Positions 54,545 through 61,899 of a stretch of DNA of 64,000 bases are shown one piece after another. Source of the DNA: Barnesiella viscericola DSM 18177 (lineage in GTDB: Bacteria > Bacteroidota > Bacteroidia > Bacteroidales > Barnesiellaceae). Location: contig NZ_CP007034.1 in the NCBI RefSeq assembly GCF_000512915.1, forward strand, positions 248,001 to 312,000, written 5' to 3'. A program made the translations under genes and the position numbers. The notes under the pieces are model-generated. The model made no database searches. It was given only the letters and a program-made list of their open reading frames with translations, and was not told the origin of the DNA. Position 1 is the first letter of the stretch. Every line of letters starts with the position of its first letter.

Positions 54545-55093
54545 TTATTTCTTGAAATAGCGGTTGTACAAGCCCTCGAAACCTTTACCGTGACGAGCCT
54601 CGTCTTTGGCCATTTCGTGAACCGTGTCGTGAATTGCATCATAACCCAGTTCTTTGGCACGTTTGGCGATACGCATCTTGTCGGCGCAAGCACCGCTCTC
54701 GGCTTCCATACGAGCTTTTACATTCTTCTCGGTATTCCAAACTACCTCACCCAGCAATTCGGCAAATTTTGAAGCGTGTTCGGCCTCTTCCCAAGCGTAG
54801 CGTTTGAAAGCCTCGGCAATTTCGGGATAGCCTTCACGATCAGCCTGACGGCTCATAGCCAAGTACATACCTACTTCGGTACATTCGCCTGCAAAGTGAG
54901 CTTTAAGACCTTCCATTACTTCGGCATCTTCAACAACACCGTCACCGATATGGTGCTCGGTTACAAAGTCGAGTTTGTCCGATTCTACCAGTTCTTTGAA
55001 TTTCGAACGGGGTTGATGGCATTGGGGGCAAAATTCAGGAGCTTCTTCACCTTCGTATACGTAACCGCATACAGTACAAATAAATTTTTTCAT
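54545..55093 (-). CDS. Rubrerythrin with N-terminal rubredoxin domain (NADH peroxidase-like)
   Basis: Rubrerythrins reduce hydrogen peroxide in the anaerobe's cytosol. The 182-residue product has the reverse layout: an N-terminal rubredoxin domain with Cys6, Cys9, Cys22 and Cys25 ([20 protein letters not shown]), then a ferritin-like di-iron domain. The latter shows [14 protein letters not shown] (about 67-80), [10 protein letters not shown] (about 99-108) and [15 protein letters not shown] (about 160-174). It lies 12 bases behind perR on one transcript, under a PerR box. Co-control with a peroxide sensor supports a peroxidase role. Confidence 0.93.
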   Translation of the reverse strand: MKKFICTVCGYVYEGEEAPEFCPQCHQPRSKFKELVESDKLDFVTEHHIGDGVVEDAEVMEGLKAHFAGECTEVGMYLAMSRQADREGYPEIAEAFKRYAWEEAEHASKFAELLGEVVWNTEKNVKARMEAESGACADKMRIAKRAKELGYDAIHDTVHEMAKDEARHGKGFEGLYNRYFKK

Positions 55094-55105
55094 GATTGGT
55101 TATTT

Positions 55106-55525
55106 TTAGTTGTTAATGCTGTGTTTCTTTTTCTGACACGACGGACACACACCCTTGCAATACATTTGAATGTCGGAAATTTCAAAATCTTTGAGCATCT
55201 CCATCTGGAAGGGAGGCAAATCAAAATCGAAAATCTCGCCACACTCGGTACATCTGAAATGCAGATGCGGGGTCTCCCGTGCATCGAAGCGTGCATTTTT
55301 CTCGTCGATTGTAATCATCTGAATGACGCCTTGCTCGGTCAACAGATTCAGCGTATTGTACACGGTTGCCTTCGACAAGGTAGGTATCGACGGATACAAT
55401 GCGTTGAATATCGTGTCGGCGGTCGGGTGAGTGTGATGCGTCATCAAATAATCGAGGACGGCCATACGCTGCACCGAGGGTTTGATATTGTACCGACGTA
55501 ATCTGTTTTGAGCCGTTTCTTTCAT
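55106..55525 (-). CDS. perR: Fur-family peroxide-responsive repressor PerR
   Basis: PerR is a metal-dependent repressor that senses peroxide by oxidation of its iron ligands. The 139-residue product has a winged-helix domain (about 10-75, SKATVYNTLNLLTEQGVIQ) and a dimerisation domain with a structural CxxC pair (CTEC and CPSC). The segment ECGEIFDFDLPP carries an Asp where PerR and Fur differ (PerR Asp, Fur Glu), which favours PerR. The context agrees: rubrerythrin lies downstream, and a perfect 7-1-7 palindrome sits just past the promoter. It is autoregulatory by inference. Confidence 0.88.
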   Translation of the reverse strand: MKETAQNRLRRYNIKPSVQRMAVLDYLMTHHTHPTADTIFNALYPSIPTLSKATVYNTLNLLTEQGVIQMITIDEKNARFDARETPHLHFRCTECGEIFDFDLPPFQMEMLKDFEISDIQMYCKGVCPSCQKKKHSINN

Positions 55526-55535
55526 CTTTCTTTAT

Positions 55536-55550
55536 TTGTAATGATTACAA
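55536..55550. promoter_or_regulatory. PerR box
   Basis: TTGTAATGATTACAA is a perfect 7-1-7 inverted repeat, differing from the B. subtilis Per-box consensus only at the third and thirteenth bases. It ends 11 bases before the perR -7 element on the transcribed side and so should cover the transcription start. Confidence 0.75.
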
Positions 55551-55561
55551 TTTTGTAATAG

Positions 55562-55593
55562 CAAAAGTAACACTTTTCTTGATATGAATACAA
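55562..55593 (-). promoter_or_regulatory. Promoter of perR-rubrerythrin
   Basis: On the minus strand TTG (55591-55593) and TACTTTTG (55562-55569) are separated by 21 bases. A perfect 14-base palindrome (ACAATAATTATTGT, 55590-55603) covers the -33 element. Confidence 0.6.
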
Positions 55594-55612
55594 TAATTAT
55601 TGTTAATAATTA

Positions 55613-56749
55613 TTATTCTATCAGCGAACCGGGCAGAGGCCGACAGTTATACTGTGAAGCCATGATTTCGCCATAGGCTCCGGCCGACCGAATGGCAATC
55701 AAGTCGCCTCGCTCTGTGGCATTGAGTGTCACGTTCTTACCGAAACAGTCGGACGACTCACAGATAGGCCCTACCACATCATACTGCTGTTCGGCCATAT
55801 CGGAGGTGATGTTCTCGATATAGTGATGAGCTTGATACAAAGCCGGACGAATAAGGTCGGTCATGCCTGCATCGACAATGACAAACTGCTTTTTGAGCGA
55901 TTTCTTGACATACAGTACCCGGGTAATCAGCGAACCGCACTGACACACGACAGCACGTCCCAGCTCGCAATGCAACTGCTGTCCGCCCCGCAAATCAAGA
56001 TTGTCGCGGAATACGTTGAAATAACTCTCAAAATCGGGTATAGGGTTTTTATCGGGATTGTCATAGTCGACCCCCAGTCCGCCCCCCACGTTGATATGCT
56101 TTACCTGTATGTTACGGCGAGCCAAATCATCTTGCAGACGGTTGATTCTCTCACAGAGAAGGCGGAATGATTCCATATTTAAGATTTGAGACCCAATATG
56201 GAAATGAAAGCCCACGAGCTGCACGTGCGTATAGTTTTGCATCTGAGCAAGTACCCCGTCGAGCATTTCAAGAGGAATACCAAACTTGTTTTCATTCAAC
56301 CCGGTCGTAATATACTCGTGAGTGTGAGCGTCGATATTGGGATTGAGGCGCAAGGCAACCGAGGCAATCGTCTCCTTCTTGCGGGCAAGCTCCTCGATGA
56401 CTGCCAACTCTTCGGCCGACTCTACATTAAAACAGAATATCTTGTTCTCAAGCGCATACTCGATTTCCCAATCGGCTTTCCCCACTCCCGCAAACACAAT
56501 CTTCTTGGCCGGGAACCCGGCCGCAAGGGCAGCTTTTATCTCTCCACCGCTCACACAGTCGGCTCCTACCCCCGCGGCGGCGATAATTTTCAATATTCCG
56601 GGATTGGCATTGGCCTTGATGGCATAGTGCACCACAAAATTACGATCCTCGGCCAATCGGGTAAGGGTCGAAAGCGTATGGTTCAACAACGTCTTATCGT
56701 AATAGTAAAATGGAGTCTTTACTTGATTAAAATGACTAATAGGAAACAT
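55613..56749 (-). CDS. lysA: Diaminopimelate decarboxylase
   Basis: LysA makes lysine from meso-diaminopimelate, the last step of the pathway. The 378-residue product is a PLP-dependent alanine-racemase-fold enzyme with cofactor Lys45 in HYAIKANANPG. GFHFHIGSQI is near residue 176, HINVGGGLGVDYD near residue 216, and the late block CESSDCFGKNVTL near residue 329. The start is set at MFPISHFNQVKTPFYYY; a 400-residue version starts upstream at 56815. It lies behind lysC on the same strand, but a terminator stands between them. Confidence 0.93.
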   Translation of the reverse strand: MFPISHFNQVKTPFYYYDKTLLNHTLSTLTRLAEDRNFVVHYAIKANANPGILKIIAAAGVGADCVSGGEIKAALAAGFPAKKIVFAGVGKADWEIEYALENKIFCFNVESAEELAVIEELARKKETIASVALRLNPNIDAHTHEYITTGLNENKFGIPLEMLDGVLAQMQNYTHVQLVGFHFHIGSQILNMESFRLLCERINRLQDDLARRNIQVKHINVGGGLGVDYDNPDKNPIPDFESYFNVFRDNLDLRGGQQLHCELGRAVVCQCGSLITRVLYVKKSLKKQFVIVDAGMTDLIRPALYQAHHYIENITSDMAEQQYDVVGPICESSDCFGKNVTLNATERGDLIAIRSAGAYGEIMASQYNCRPLPGSLIE

Positions 56750-56773
56750 ATACTTATATAAAATACTTATATA

Positions 56774-56811
56774 AAAATAAAGTGTCATGTAGAACTTGTT
56801 CTGCATGACAC
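56774..56811 (-). terminator. Terminator between lysC and lysA
   Basis: A 14-base perfect stem with one G-T pair, GTGTCATGTAGAAC (56782-56795) with 56798-56811, is followed on the minus strand by an AT-rich tail (TTTATTTTTAT). Confidence 0.75.
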
Positions 56812-56826
56812 ACAAATAATATTCGT

Positions 56827-58152
56827 TTATTTATTCTCGAACAAATACCGACTGAGCGATTGCAGGGCCTTCACCTTGTCTTGTCGGCGAACCAGAAACG
56901 AAATGTTGTAGTTGCTTCCACCATAGGAAATCATGCGCACCGGTATATCCTTCATGGCTTGTACCGCAGCCGATTCAAAACCCACGTGATTCCATTCCAA
57001 GTCTCCTACGACACAAATGATTACCATATCCTCGTCAACCGTTACGGTACCGAACTTGCGCAAATCGTCGAGAATCTCCTGCAAATGCTTGGTATTGTCG
57101 ATAGTCAACGAGACTCCTACCTCCGAGGTAGTAACCATATCGATGGAGGTTTGGTAGCTCTCGAATATCTCGAACACCTTCCGCAGGAATCCGTAGGCCA
57201 ACAGCATACGGCCCGATTTGATCTTAATGGCCGTGATGTTCTCTTTGGCAGCGACCGCCTTGATTTCACCATCAGTACTTTCGGGGTTGTTGTATATCAA
57301 CGTCCCGGGGGCATCGGGTTGCATCGTGTTGAGCAACCGCACCGGTATGTTGTTCAATTTGGCCGGCAACACACATGTGGGGTGCAGAATCTTGGCTCCG
57401 AAATAGGCTAACTCGGCAGCCTCCTCAAATTGCAGATAACGGACCGGTTTTGTATTCTCTACAAAACGGGGGTCGTTGTTGTGCATGCCATCTATGTCGG
57501 TCCATATCTGAATCTCCTCGGCATTGATAGCGGCACCGATCAACGAGGCCGAATAGTCGCTGCCACCCCGTTGCAGATTGTCGATTTCGCCATAGGCATT
57601 GCGGCAGATATAGCCCTGGGTGATATAAATATCGGCATCGGGATTCTCCTGCAACAAAGCCGTGAGCTTCGTTTTGATAAATTGCGTATCGGGCTCAGAG
57701 TTCTTGTCGGTGCGCATATAGTCGAGAGCCGGTATCATCACCGATTTTACCCCCTGCTCCAACAGATAATTGTGCACCATGGCCGTCGACATGAGTTCGC
57801 CCTGTGCCAGAATCACCTTTTCCTCAAAGAGCGTAAACAAGTCTTTTGTAAAAGAGCGTATGTGATCAAAGCAGCCCTTCACCACATCGAGGGCCTTCTG
57901 TTTATATTCGTCGGTACTGTACAGTTCGTCGATAACTCTAATATACTTTCGTTCAAGTGTTCCAATCGTTTCGCGGGCACCATCGGTATTCTTCTTATAC
58001 AGATAGTCCGATATTTCTACTAAGGTGTTGGTTGTCCCGGCCATGGCCGACAACACCACGATTTTGGGGTTACCGTCACAAATTAATTTGGCAACATCTT
58101 TCATGCATTGGGCGCTACCCACAGAAGTTCCACCAAATTTGAGTACTTTCAT
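56827..58152 (-). CDS. lysC: Aspartate kinase
   Basis: The enzyme phosphorylates aspartate at the start of the lysine/threonine/methionine pathways. The 441-residue product has the amino-acid-kinase N-terminus VLKFGGTSVGSAQCM (about 3-17), AMAGTTNTLVEISDYLY (about 40-56), RGGSDYSASLIGAAINAEEIQIWTD (about 201-225) and a C-terminal ACT pair (TTSEVGVSLTID near residue 339 and ICVVGDLEWNHVG near residue 375) for feedback control. It is monofunctional, with no homoserine dehydrogenase domain. The start is at 58152, which follows its own promoter. The threonine and methionine genes are not here. Confidence 0.93.
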   Translation of the reverse strand: MKVLKFGGTSVGSAQCMKDVAKLICDGNPKIVVLSAMAGTTNTLVEISDYLYKKNTDGARETIGTLERKYIRVIDELYSTDEYKQKALDVVKGCFDHIRSFTKDLFTLFEEKVILAQGELMSTAMVHNYLLEQGVKSVMIPALDYMRTDKNSEPDTQFIKTKLTALLQENPDADIYITQGYICRNAYGEIDNLQRGGSDYSASLIGAAINAEEIQIWTDIDGMHNNDPRFVENTKPVRYLQFEEAAELAYFGAKILHPTCVLPAKLNNIPVRLLNTMQPDAPGTLIYNNPESTDGEIKAVAAKENITAIKIKSGRMLLAYGFLRKVFEIFESYQTSIDMVTTSEVGVSLTIDNTKHLQEILDDLRKFGTVTVDEDMVIICVVGDLEWNHVGFESAAVQAMKDIPVRMISYGGSNYNISFLVRRQDKVKALQSLSRYLFENK

Positions 58153-58200
58153 TTCTATTCTACTTGTTTTTTTAATGTAAACTTTATATTTATTGCTCCG

Positions 58201-58231
58201 CAAAAGTAGGCTTTTTCTGCCGGATTATCAA
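58201..58231 (-). promoter_or_regulatory. Promoter of lysC
   Basis: On the minus strand TTG (58229-58231) and TACTTTTG (58201-58208) are separated by 20 bases, 48 bases before the lysC ATG. Confidence 0.65.
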
Positions 58232-58247
58232 CTATTCGGAGCGCAAA

Positions 58248-58919
58248 TTAAACTTCCACCAGGCTCTTGTCCTCGCATTTCAAGATGCGTCCGGGAAACT
58301 CCTCGACCAGATTCAGATTGTGAGTGGTCATGATGACGGCCGTACCCGTCTCGCAAATATGGTGAAGCAGCGAGACAATCTGCTGCCCCGTTTGGGGATC
58401 GAGATTACCCGTAGGCTCGTCGGCCAGAATAATCTTGGGAGAGTTTAACAGAGCCCGGGCAATAACGATACGTTGCTGCTCCCCACCCGACAACTCGTGC
58501 GGCATCTTGTATGATTTCTTGCGCATACCCACCTGATCGAGCACTTCGGCTACCCGGGTGTCAATCTCCTCCTTGTCTTTCCAGCCGGTTGCTCTCAACA
58601 CAAAAGCCAGATTTTCATAAACCGAACGGTCGGTGAGCAGTTGAAAATCTTGAAACACGATGCCCAATTTTCTACGCAGCAAAGGAATCTCCTTGTTGCG
58701 AATATGCCGCACATCGAAGTCGAGGACGGTAGCTTCGCCTTCGCTGATGGGGAGGTCGGCATACATGGTTTTCAGCAGCGAACTCTTACCACTGCCCACA
58801 CGCCCTATAAAATAGACGAACTCTCCACTGTACAGTTCGAAATTGACATGATCCAATATAGTCAGTTCTTCCCGGCAAATCTGTACATCGGTATATTTTA
58901 CGAGCAATTTCCTTTCCAT
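58248..58919 (-). CDS. ftsE: ABC ATPase, FtsE-like
   Basis: FtsE with FtsX couples ATP hydrolysis to septal peptidoglycan hydrolases. The 223-residue product is a lone ABC ATPase with Walker [13 protein letters not shown] (about 38-49), Q-loop [19 protein letters not shown] (about 87-105), signature [16 protein letters not shown] (about 143-158) and Walker [14 protein letters not shown] (about 162-174). The best match is FtsE, but no ftsX gene is adjacent and MacB-type ATPases look alike. It follows hisIE after 9 bases, so it probably rides on the his transcript. Confidence 0.8.
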   Translation of the reverse strand: MERKLLVKYTDVQICREELTILDHVNFELYSGEFVYFIGRVGSGKSSLLKTMYADLPISEGEATVLDFDVRHIRNKEIPLLRRKLGIVFQDFQLLTDRSVYENLAFVLRATGWKDKEEIDTRVAEVLDQVGMRKKSYKMPHELSGGEQQRIVIARALLNSPKIILADEPTGNLDPQTGQQIVSLLHHICETGTAVIMTTHNLNLVEEFPGRILKCEDKSLVEV

Positions 58920-58928
58920 AACACACTT

Positions 58929-59540
58929 TTATTTATGCCTCTTTTTTAATTCACGGGCCAAGTCTTCTATGCGATAGCCCTTCGAGGTAAGCAACACAAT
59001 CAGGTGATACAGCAAATCCGAGGCCTCATAGATAAGCCGTTCATCACTTCCGTTGGTTGCCTCGATAACGGTCTCCACAGCCTCCTCACCCACCTTCTGG
59101 GCCATGCGGTTGATACCCGACCTGAAAAGCGAGGTGGTATATGACCCTTCGGGCATCTCGGCCTTGCGCCGATCGATGAAATCTTGCAAGTATTTGATGA
59201 AGGCCAGGTCGTTGTGATTCTCATCGCCGAAGCAGGTATCGGCTCCGGTATGACATACCGGGCCACAGGGTGTAGCTTGAATCAAGAGTGTATCCCGGTC
59301 ACAATCTTTCTGAATCGATTTCACCAGCAAAAAATGGCCGCTCTCCTCGCCTTTGGTCCATAAACGTTTTTTGGTACGACTGAAAAAAGTCACCTTTCCC
59401 GTCTCTATGGTTTTGCACACAGCCTCCTCGTTCATGAAGCCAAGCATGAGCACCTTTTGGGTCTCGCAGTCCTGCACAATAGCCGGAACGAGCCCACCCA
59501 TCTTATCGAAATCCAGTTGCTTTATCTCTTCTTTATCCAT
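58929..59540 (-). CDS. hisIE: Bifunctional phosphoribosyl-AMP cyclohydrolase / phosphoribosyl-ATP pyrophosphatase
   Basis: HisIE carries out the second and third steps of histidine synthesis. The 203-residue product has the HisI domain (about 1-110, QKVLMLGFMNEEAV near residue 28, KSIQKDCDRDTLLIQATPCGPVCHTGADTCF with its zinc cysteines near residue 74) and the HisE domain (about 113-203, with KVGEEAVETVIEATNGSDERLIYEASDLLYHL). It is the fusion typical of enteric and Bacteroidetes bacteria. It is four bases from hisF and nine from ftsE. Confidence 0.94.
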   Translation of the reverse strand: MDKEEIKQLDFDKMGGLVPAIVQDCETQKVLMLGFMNEEAVCKTIETGKVTFFSRTKKRLWTKGEESGHFLLVKSIQKDCDRDTLLIQATPCGPVCHTGADTCFGDENHNDLAFIKYLQDFIDRRKAEMPEGSYTTSLFRSGINRMAQKVGEEAVETVIEATNGSDERLIYEASDLLYHLIVLLTSKGYRIEDLARELKKRHK

Positions 59541-59543
59541 ATT

Positions 59544-60299
59544 TCATATCCTTATGGGAATACCATATCCCGATAAATATTGTTTCAATGCTGGGATTGC
59601 AATCTCCCCGAAGTGGAATACCCCGGCAGCCAATGCCGCATCGGCCTCCCCTGCGAGAAATGCCTCCTTGAAATGTTCCATCTTCCCTGCACCACCCGAT
59701 GCAACGACGGGAATCGGCAACAACCGATGCAACTCGCGCAGAGCTTCGCAGGCATATCCGTCACGAGTTCCATCGTGGGCGATACTGGTAAACAGAATCT
59801 CACCTGCCCCCCGGTCGGCAGCTTCGACCGCCCACTCAAAGAGCGTGCGGTGAGTAGGCACCCGGCCACCATTCAGGTAGCACACCCATTTTCCGTCCTC
59901 AAAGTTAGCATCTATTGCGATAACACACACCTGAGAACCGAAATTTTTTGCCACCTCTTCGATAATTTGTGGATTTTTCAAAGCAGCCGAGTTCAACGAC
60001 ACCTTGTCGGCCCCGGCACTCAACAGCCGGTCGACATCGGTCAACGAATGAATGCCGCCCCCTACGGTAAAGGGAATATCAATGCGGGCGGCAATGCGTT
60101 TCACCAAATCGGTAAAGGTATTGCGCCCCTCATACGAAGCCGTAATATCGAGATAGACCAATTCGTCGGCCCCCTGCCGGCTATAAAACTCACCCAGCGT
60201 TACCGGGTCGCCGGCTTCCCGAAAGTTCACAAAATTGGTTCCCTTTACAGTCTTGCCATCTTTCACATCGAGGCAGGGTATAATACGTTTTGCCAACAT
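59544..60299 (-). CDS. hisF: Imidazole glycerol phosphate synthase, cyclase subunit HisF
   Basis: HisF turns PRFAR and ammonia (from HisH) into imidazole glycerol phosphate and AICAR. The 251-residue TIM barrel begins MLAKRIIPCLDVKDGKTVKGTNF, with catalytic Asp11 in the CLDVK motif. ITASYEGRNTFTDLVKR follows near residue 53, and a second catalytic Asp is in AIDANFEDGKW near residue 128. A longer frame runs to 60503, but it enters hisA and has no family homology there. Five bases separate it from hisA. Confidence 0.95.
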   Translation of the reverse strand: MLAKRIIPCLDVKDGKTVKGTNFVNFREAGDPVTLGEFYSRQGADELVYLDITASYEGRNTFTDLVKRIAARIDIPFTVGGGIHSLTDVDRLLSAGADKVSLNSAALKNPQIIEEVAKNFGSQVCVIAIDANFEDGKWVCYLNGGRVPTHRTLFEWAVEAADRGAGEILFTSIAHDGTRDGYACEALRELHRLLPIPVVASGGAGKMEHFKEAFLAGEADAALAAGVFHFGEIAIPALKQYLSGYGIPIRI

Positions 60300-60304
60300 A
60301 ATTT

Positions 60305-61036
60305 TCAAGAATTGACAGTCATGAAGTGCGAAATCTCGCCAAGCGATATTCGTCCTTCGTAAATAGCTTTTCCCAAAATAACGGCCGGGACACCCGCCGC
60401 CTGCAACGCTTCGACGTCGGCCCACGAACCTACGCCTCCGCTTGCAATCAAATAGATGCCGGGCAACTCGTCCAGCATCTTGCGATACAACTCCACGGCA
60501 CACCCTTGCAACATGCCGTCGCGGGCAATGTCGGTCGTGATGACCTGCTCAATACCGGCCTGCATATAGTCGCGCACAAAAGGAATCAGTTCAATCTCCG
60601 AATCATCGAGCCACCCGCCGGTCGAAATCTTTTCGTCCCGCGCATCGGCGCCCAAAATGATTCGTTCCTTGCCATATCGCTCAATCCAACCGACAAACCG
60701 GTCGCGGTCACGCACGGCAATACTGCCACCCGTCACCAGATGAGCTCCACTCTCAAAGGCAATGCGCAAATCCTCGTCGCTCTTCAATCCGCCCCCAAAG
60801 TCAATAATCAATCCCGTGTGCCCGGCAATCTGTTCGAGTGTTTTGTAATTGACAATATGGCTGGCCTTGGCTCCGTCCAAGTCGACCAGATGCAAGCGGG
60901 TCAACCCGTTATCCTCGAAAGCCTTGGCCACTTCGAGCGGATTCTCATTATAAACTTGCTGCCTGGCATAGTCGCCCTGCGACAACCGCACGCAACGGCC
61001 TCCTATAATATCTATGGCCGGGATTAACTGAATCAT
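60305..61036 (-). CDS. hisA: Phosphoribosylformimino-AICAR ribotide isomerase HisA
   Basis: HisA isomerises ProFAR to PRFAR, the fourth step of histidine synthesis. The 243-residue TIM barrel begins MIQLIPAIDIIGGRCVRLSQGDY with catalytic Asp9. It has LHLVDLDGAKASHIVN (about 48-63), DFGGGLKSDEDLRIAFESGAHLVTGGS (about 79-105) and the second catalytic Asp in TTDIARDGMLQG near residue 172. It overlaps hisH by 4 bases (ATGA), and hisF follows after 5 bases. Confidence 0.95.
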   Translation of the reverse strand: MIQLIPAIDIIGGRCVRLSQGDYARQQVYNENPLEVAKAFEDNGLTRLHLVDLDGAKASHIVNYKTLEQIAGHTGLIIDFGGGLKSDEDLRIAFESGAHLVTGGSIAVRDRDRFVGWIERYGKERIILGADARDEKISTGGWLDDSEIELIPFVRDYMQAGIEQVITTDIARDGMLQGCAVELYRKMLDELPGIYLIASGGVGSWADVEALQAAGVPAVILGKAIYEGRISLGEISHFMTVNS

Positions 61037-61623
61037 AGGGTCAGGAAATTTTCAAGGATGCGAGCTCCCACCGCCCCACTCTTTTCGACATGGAACTGGG
61101 TGGCATAAAAATTATCTCTGTTCAACGCAGCTGAAAATGGAGTGATATAGTCGCACTGCGCCACACAGTCGGCCGAAACCGGGGCATAATAGCTGTGCAC
61201 GAAATAGACATAGCTCCCCTCGCCGATTCCTCGAAACAGAGGTCCTTGCAGATTGTGCAACGTGTTCCAACCCATATGGGGTATTTTCTCCTTTCCTCCG
61301 CTCGGGACAAACCGTCGCACGGGAGTATTGAACACGCCCAGACAATCGGCATCGCCCTCCTCGGAATGCGAACAGAGCAGCTGCAACCCGATACAGATGG
61401 CCAGTACCGGCTGGGTGAGATTGACAATCACTCGGTCCAACCCATGTTCACGTAAATACCGCATGGCCGACGAGGCCTCTCCTACTCCCGGGAAAATCAC
61501 CTTATCGGCTCGCGAAAGCACCTCGGGCGAGTCGCTGACTACCGGGTCGATACCTAACCGGCGTAAAGCGCACAAAACCGAATAAATATTCCCTGCATTG
61601 TATTTTATGACTGCAACCTCCAT
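61033..61623 (-). CDS. hisH: Imidazole glycerol phosphate synthase, glutaminase subunit HisH
   Basis: HisH hydrolyses glutamine to feed ammonia to HisF. The 196-residue class I glutamine amidotransferase has the oxyanion region VIFPGVGEAS (about 43-52) and nucleophile Cys77 in VLAICIGLQLLCSHSEEG. The His/Glu end of the triad is in NFYATQFHVEKSGAVG (about 172-187). It is the first gene of the hisH-A-F-IE-ftsE transcript, with a consensus promoter upstream. hisG, D, C and B are not in the window. Confidence 0.95.
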   Translation of the reverse strand: MEVAVIKYNAGNIYSVLCALRRLGIDPVVSDSPEVLSRADKVIFPGVGEASSAMRYLREHGLDRVIVNLTQPVLAICIGLQLLCSHSEEGDADCLGVFNTPVRRFVPSGGKEKIPHMGWNTLHNLQGPLFRGIGEGSYVYFVHSYYAPVSADCVAQCDYITPFSAALNRDNFYATQFHVEKSGAVGARILENFLTL

Positions 61624-61652
61624 GGTTTATAATTTTGCCACATTTAAGAGTG

Positions 61653-61682
61653 CAAATATAGACATTTATTCATGCTTTCAAA
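61653..61682 (-). promoter_or_regulatory. Promoter of the hisH-A-F-IE-ftsE transcript
   Basis: On the minus strand TTTG (61679-61682) and TATATTTG (61653-61660) are separated by 18 bases. The leader to the hisH ATG is about 25-30 bases, too short for an attenuator peptide. Confidence 0.6.
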
Positions 61683-61840
61683 ATGTTTCACAAACAAATC
61701 AACAGCTGTTCACACATTAAACTGTTATTTTGACATATAAACTTTCTTGTATCGCTGAGCCTTGGCCGTTGACTTTTTGAGGCAATTGATGAATTTTTAT
61801 TGAATTGAAATTGAAACCGAATCATATCCATACAGAAACA

Positions 61841-61876
61841 GGGAATACGGATTTCCATTCGGAAACCCGTATTCCC
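61841..61876 (-). terminator. Hairpin after the GH110-like gene
   Basis: GGGAATACGGATTTCC (61841-61856) pairs with 61861-61876 around a 4-base loop with one mismatch. On the minus strand the following tract is only moderately T-rich. It lies 23 bases past the stop codon. Confidence 0.6.
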
Positions 61877-61899
61877 CCATATTTTGCGGTGCTTCTTAA

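Noticed and set aside
54415-54693. Extended N-terminus of lepA
   Set aside because: The extension runs antisense into the rubrerythrin gene, across a terminator and the lepA promoter; family alignment begins at [17 protein letters not shown].
58153-58247. Lysine riboswitch before lysC
   Set aside because: The leader from the mapped promoter is about 40-50 bases, too short for the lysine riboswitch, and no matching structure was seen.
60300-60503. Extended N-terminus of hisF
   Set aside because: The extension lies within hisA, and the family N-terminus is MLAKRIIPCLDVK.
61624-61655. His leader-peptide attenuator before hisH
   Set aside because: The leader is about 25-30 bases with no run of His codons.
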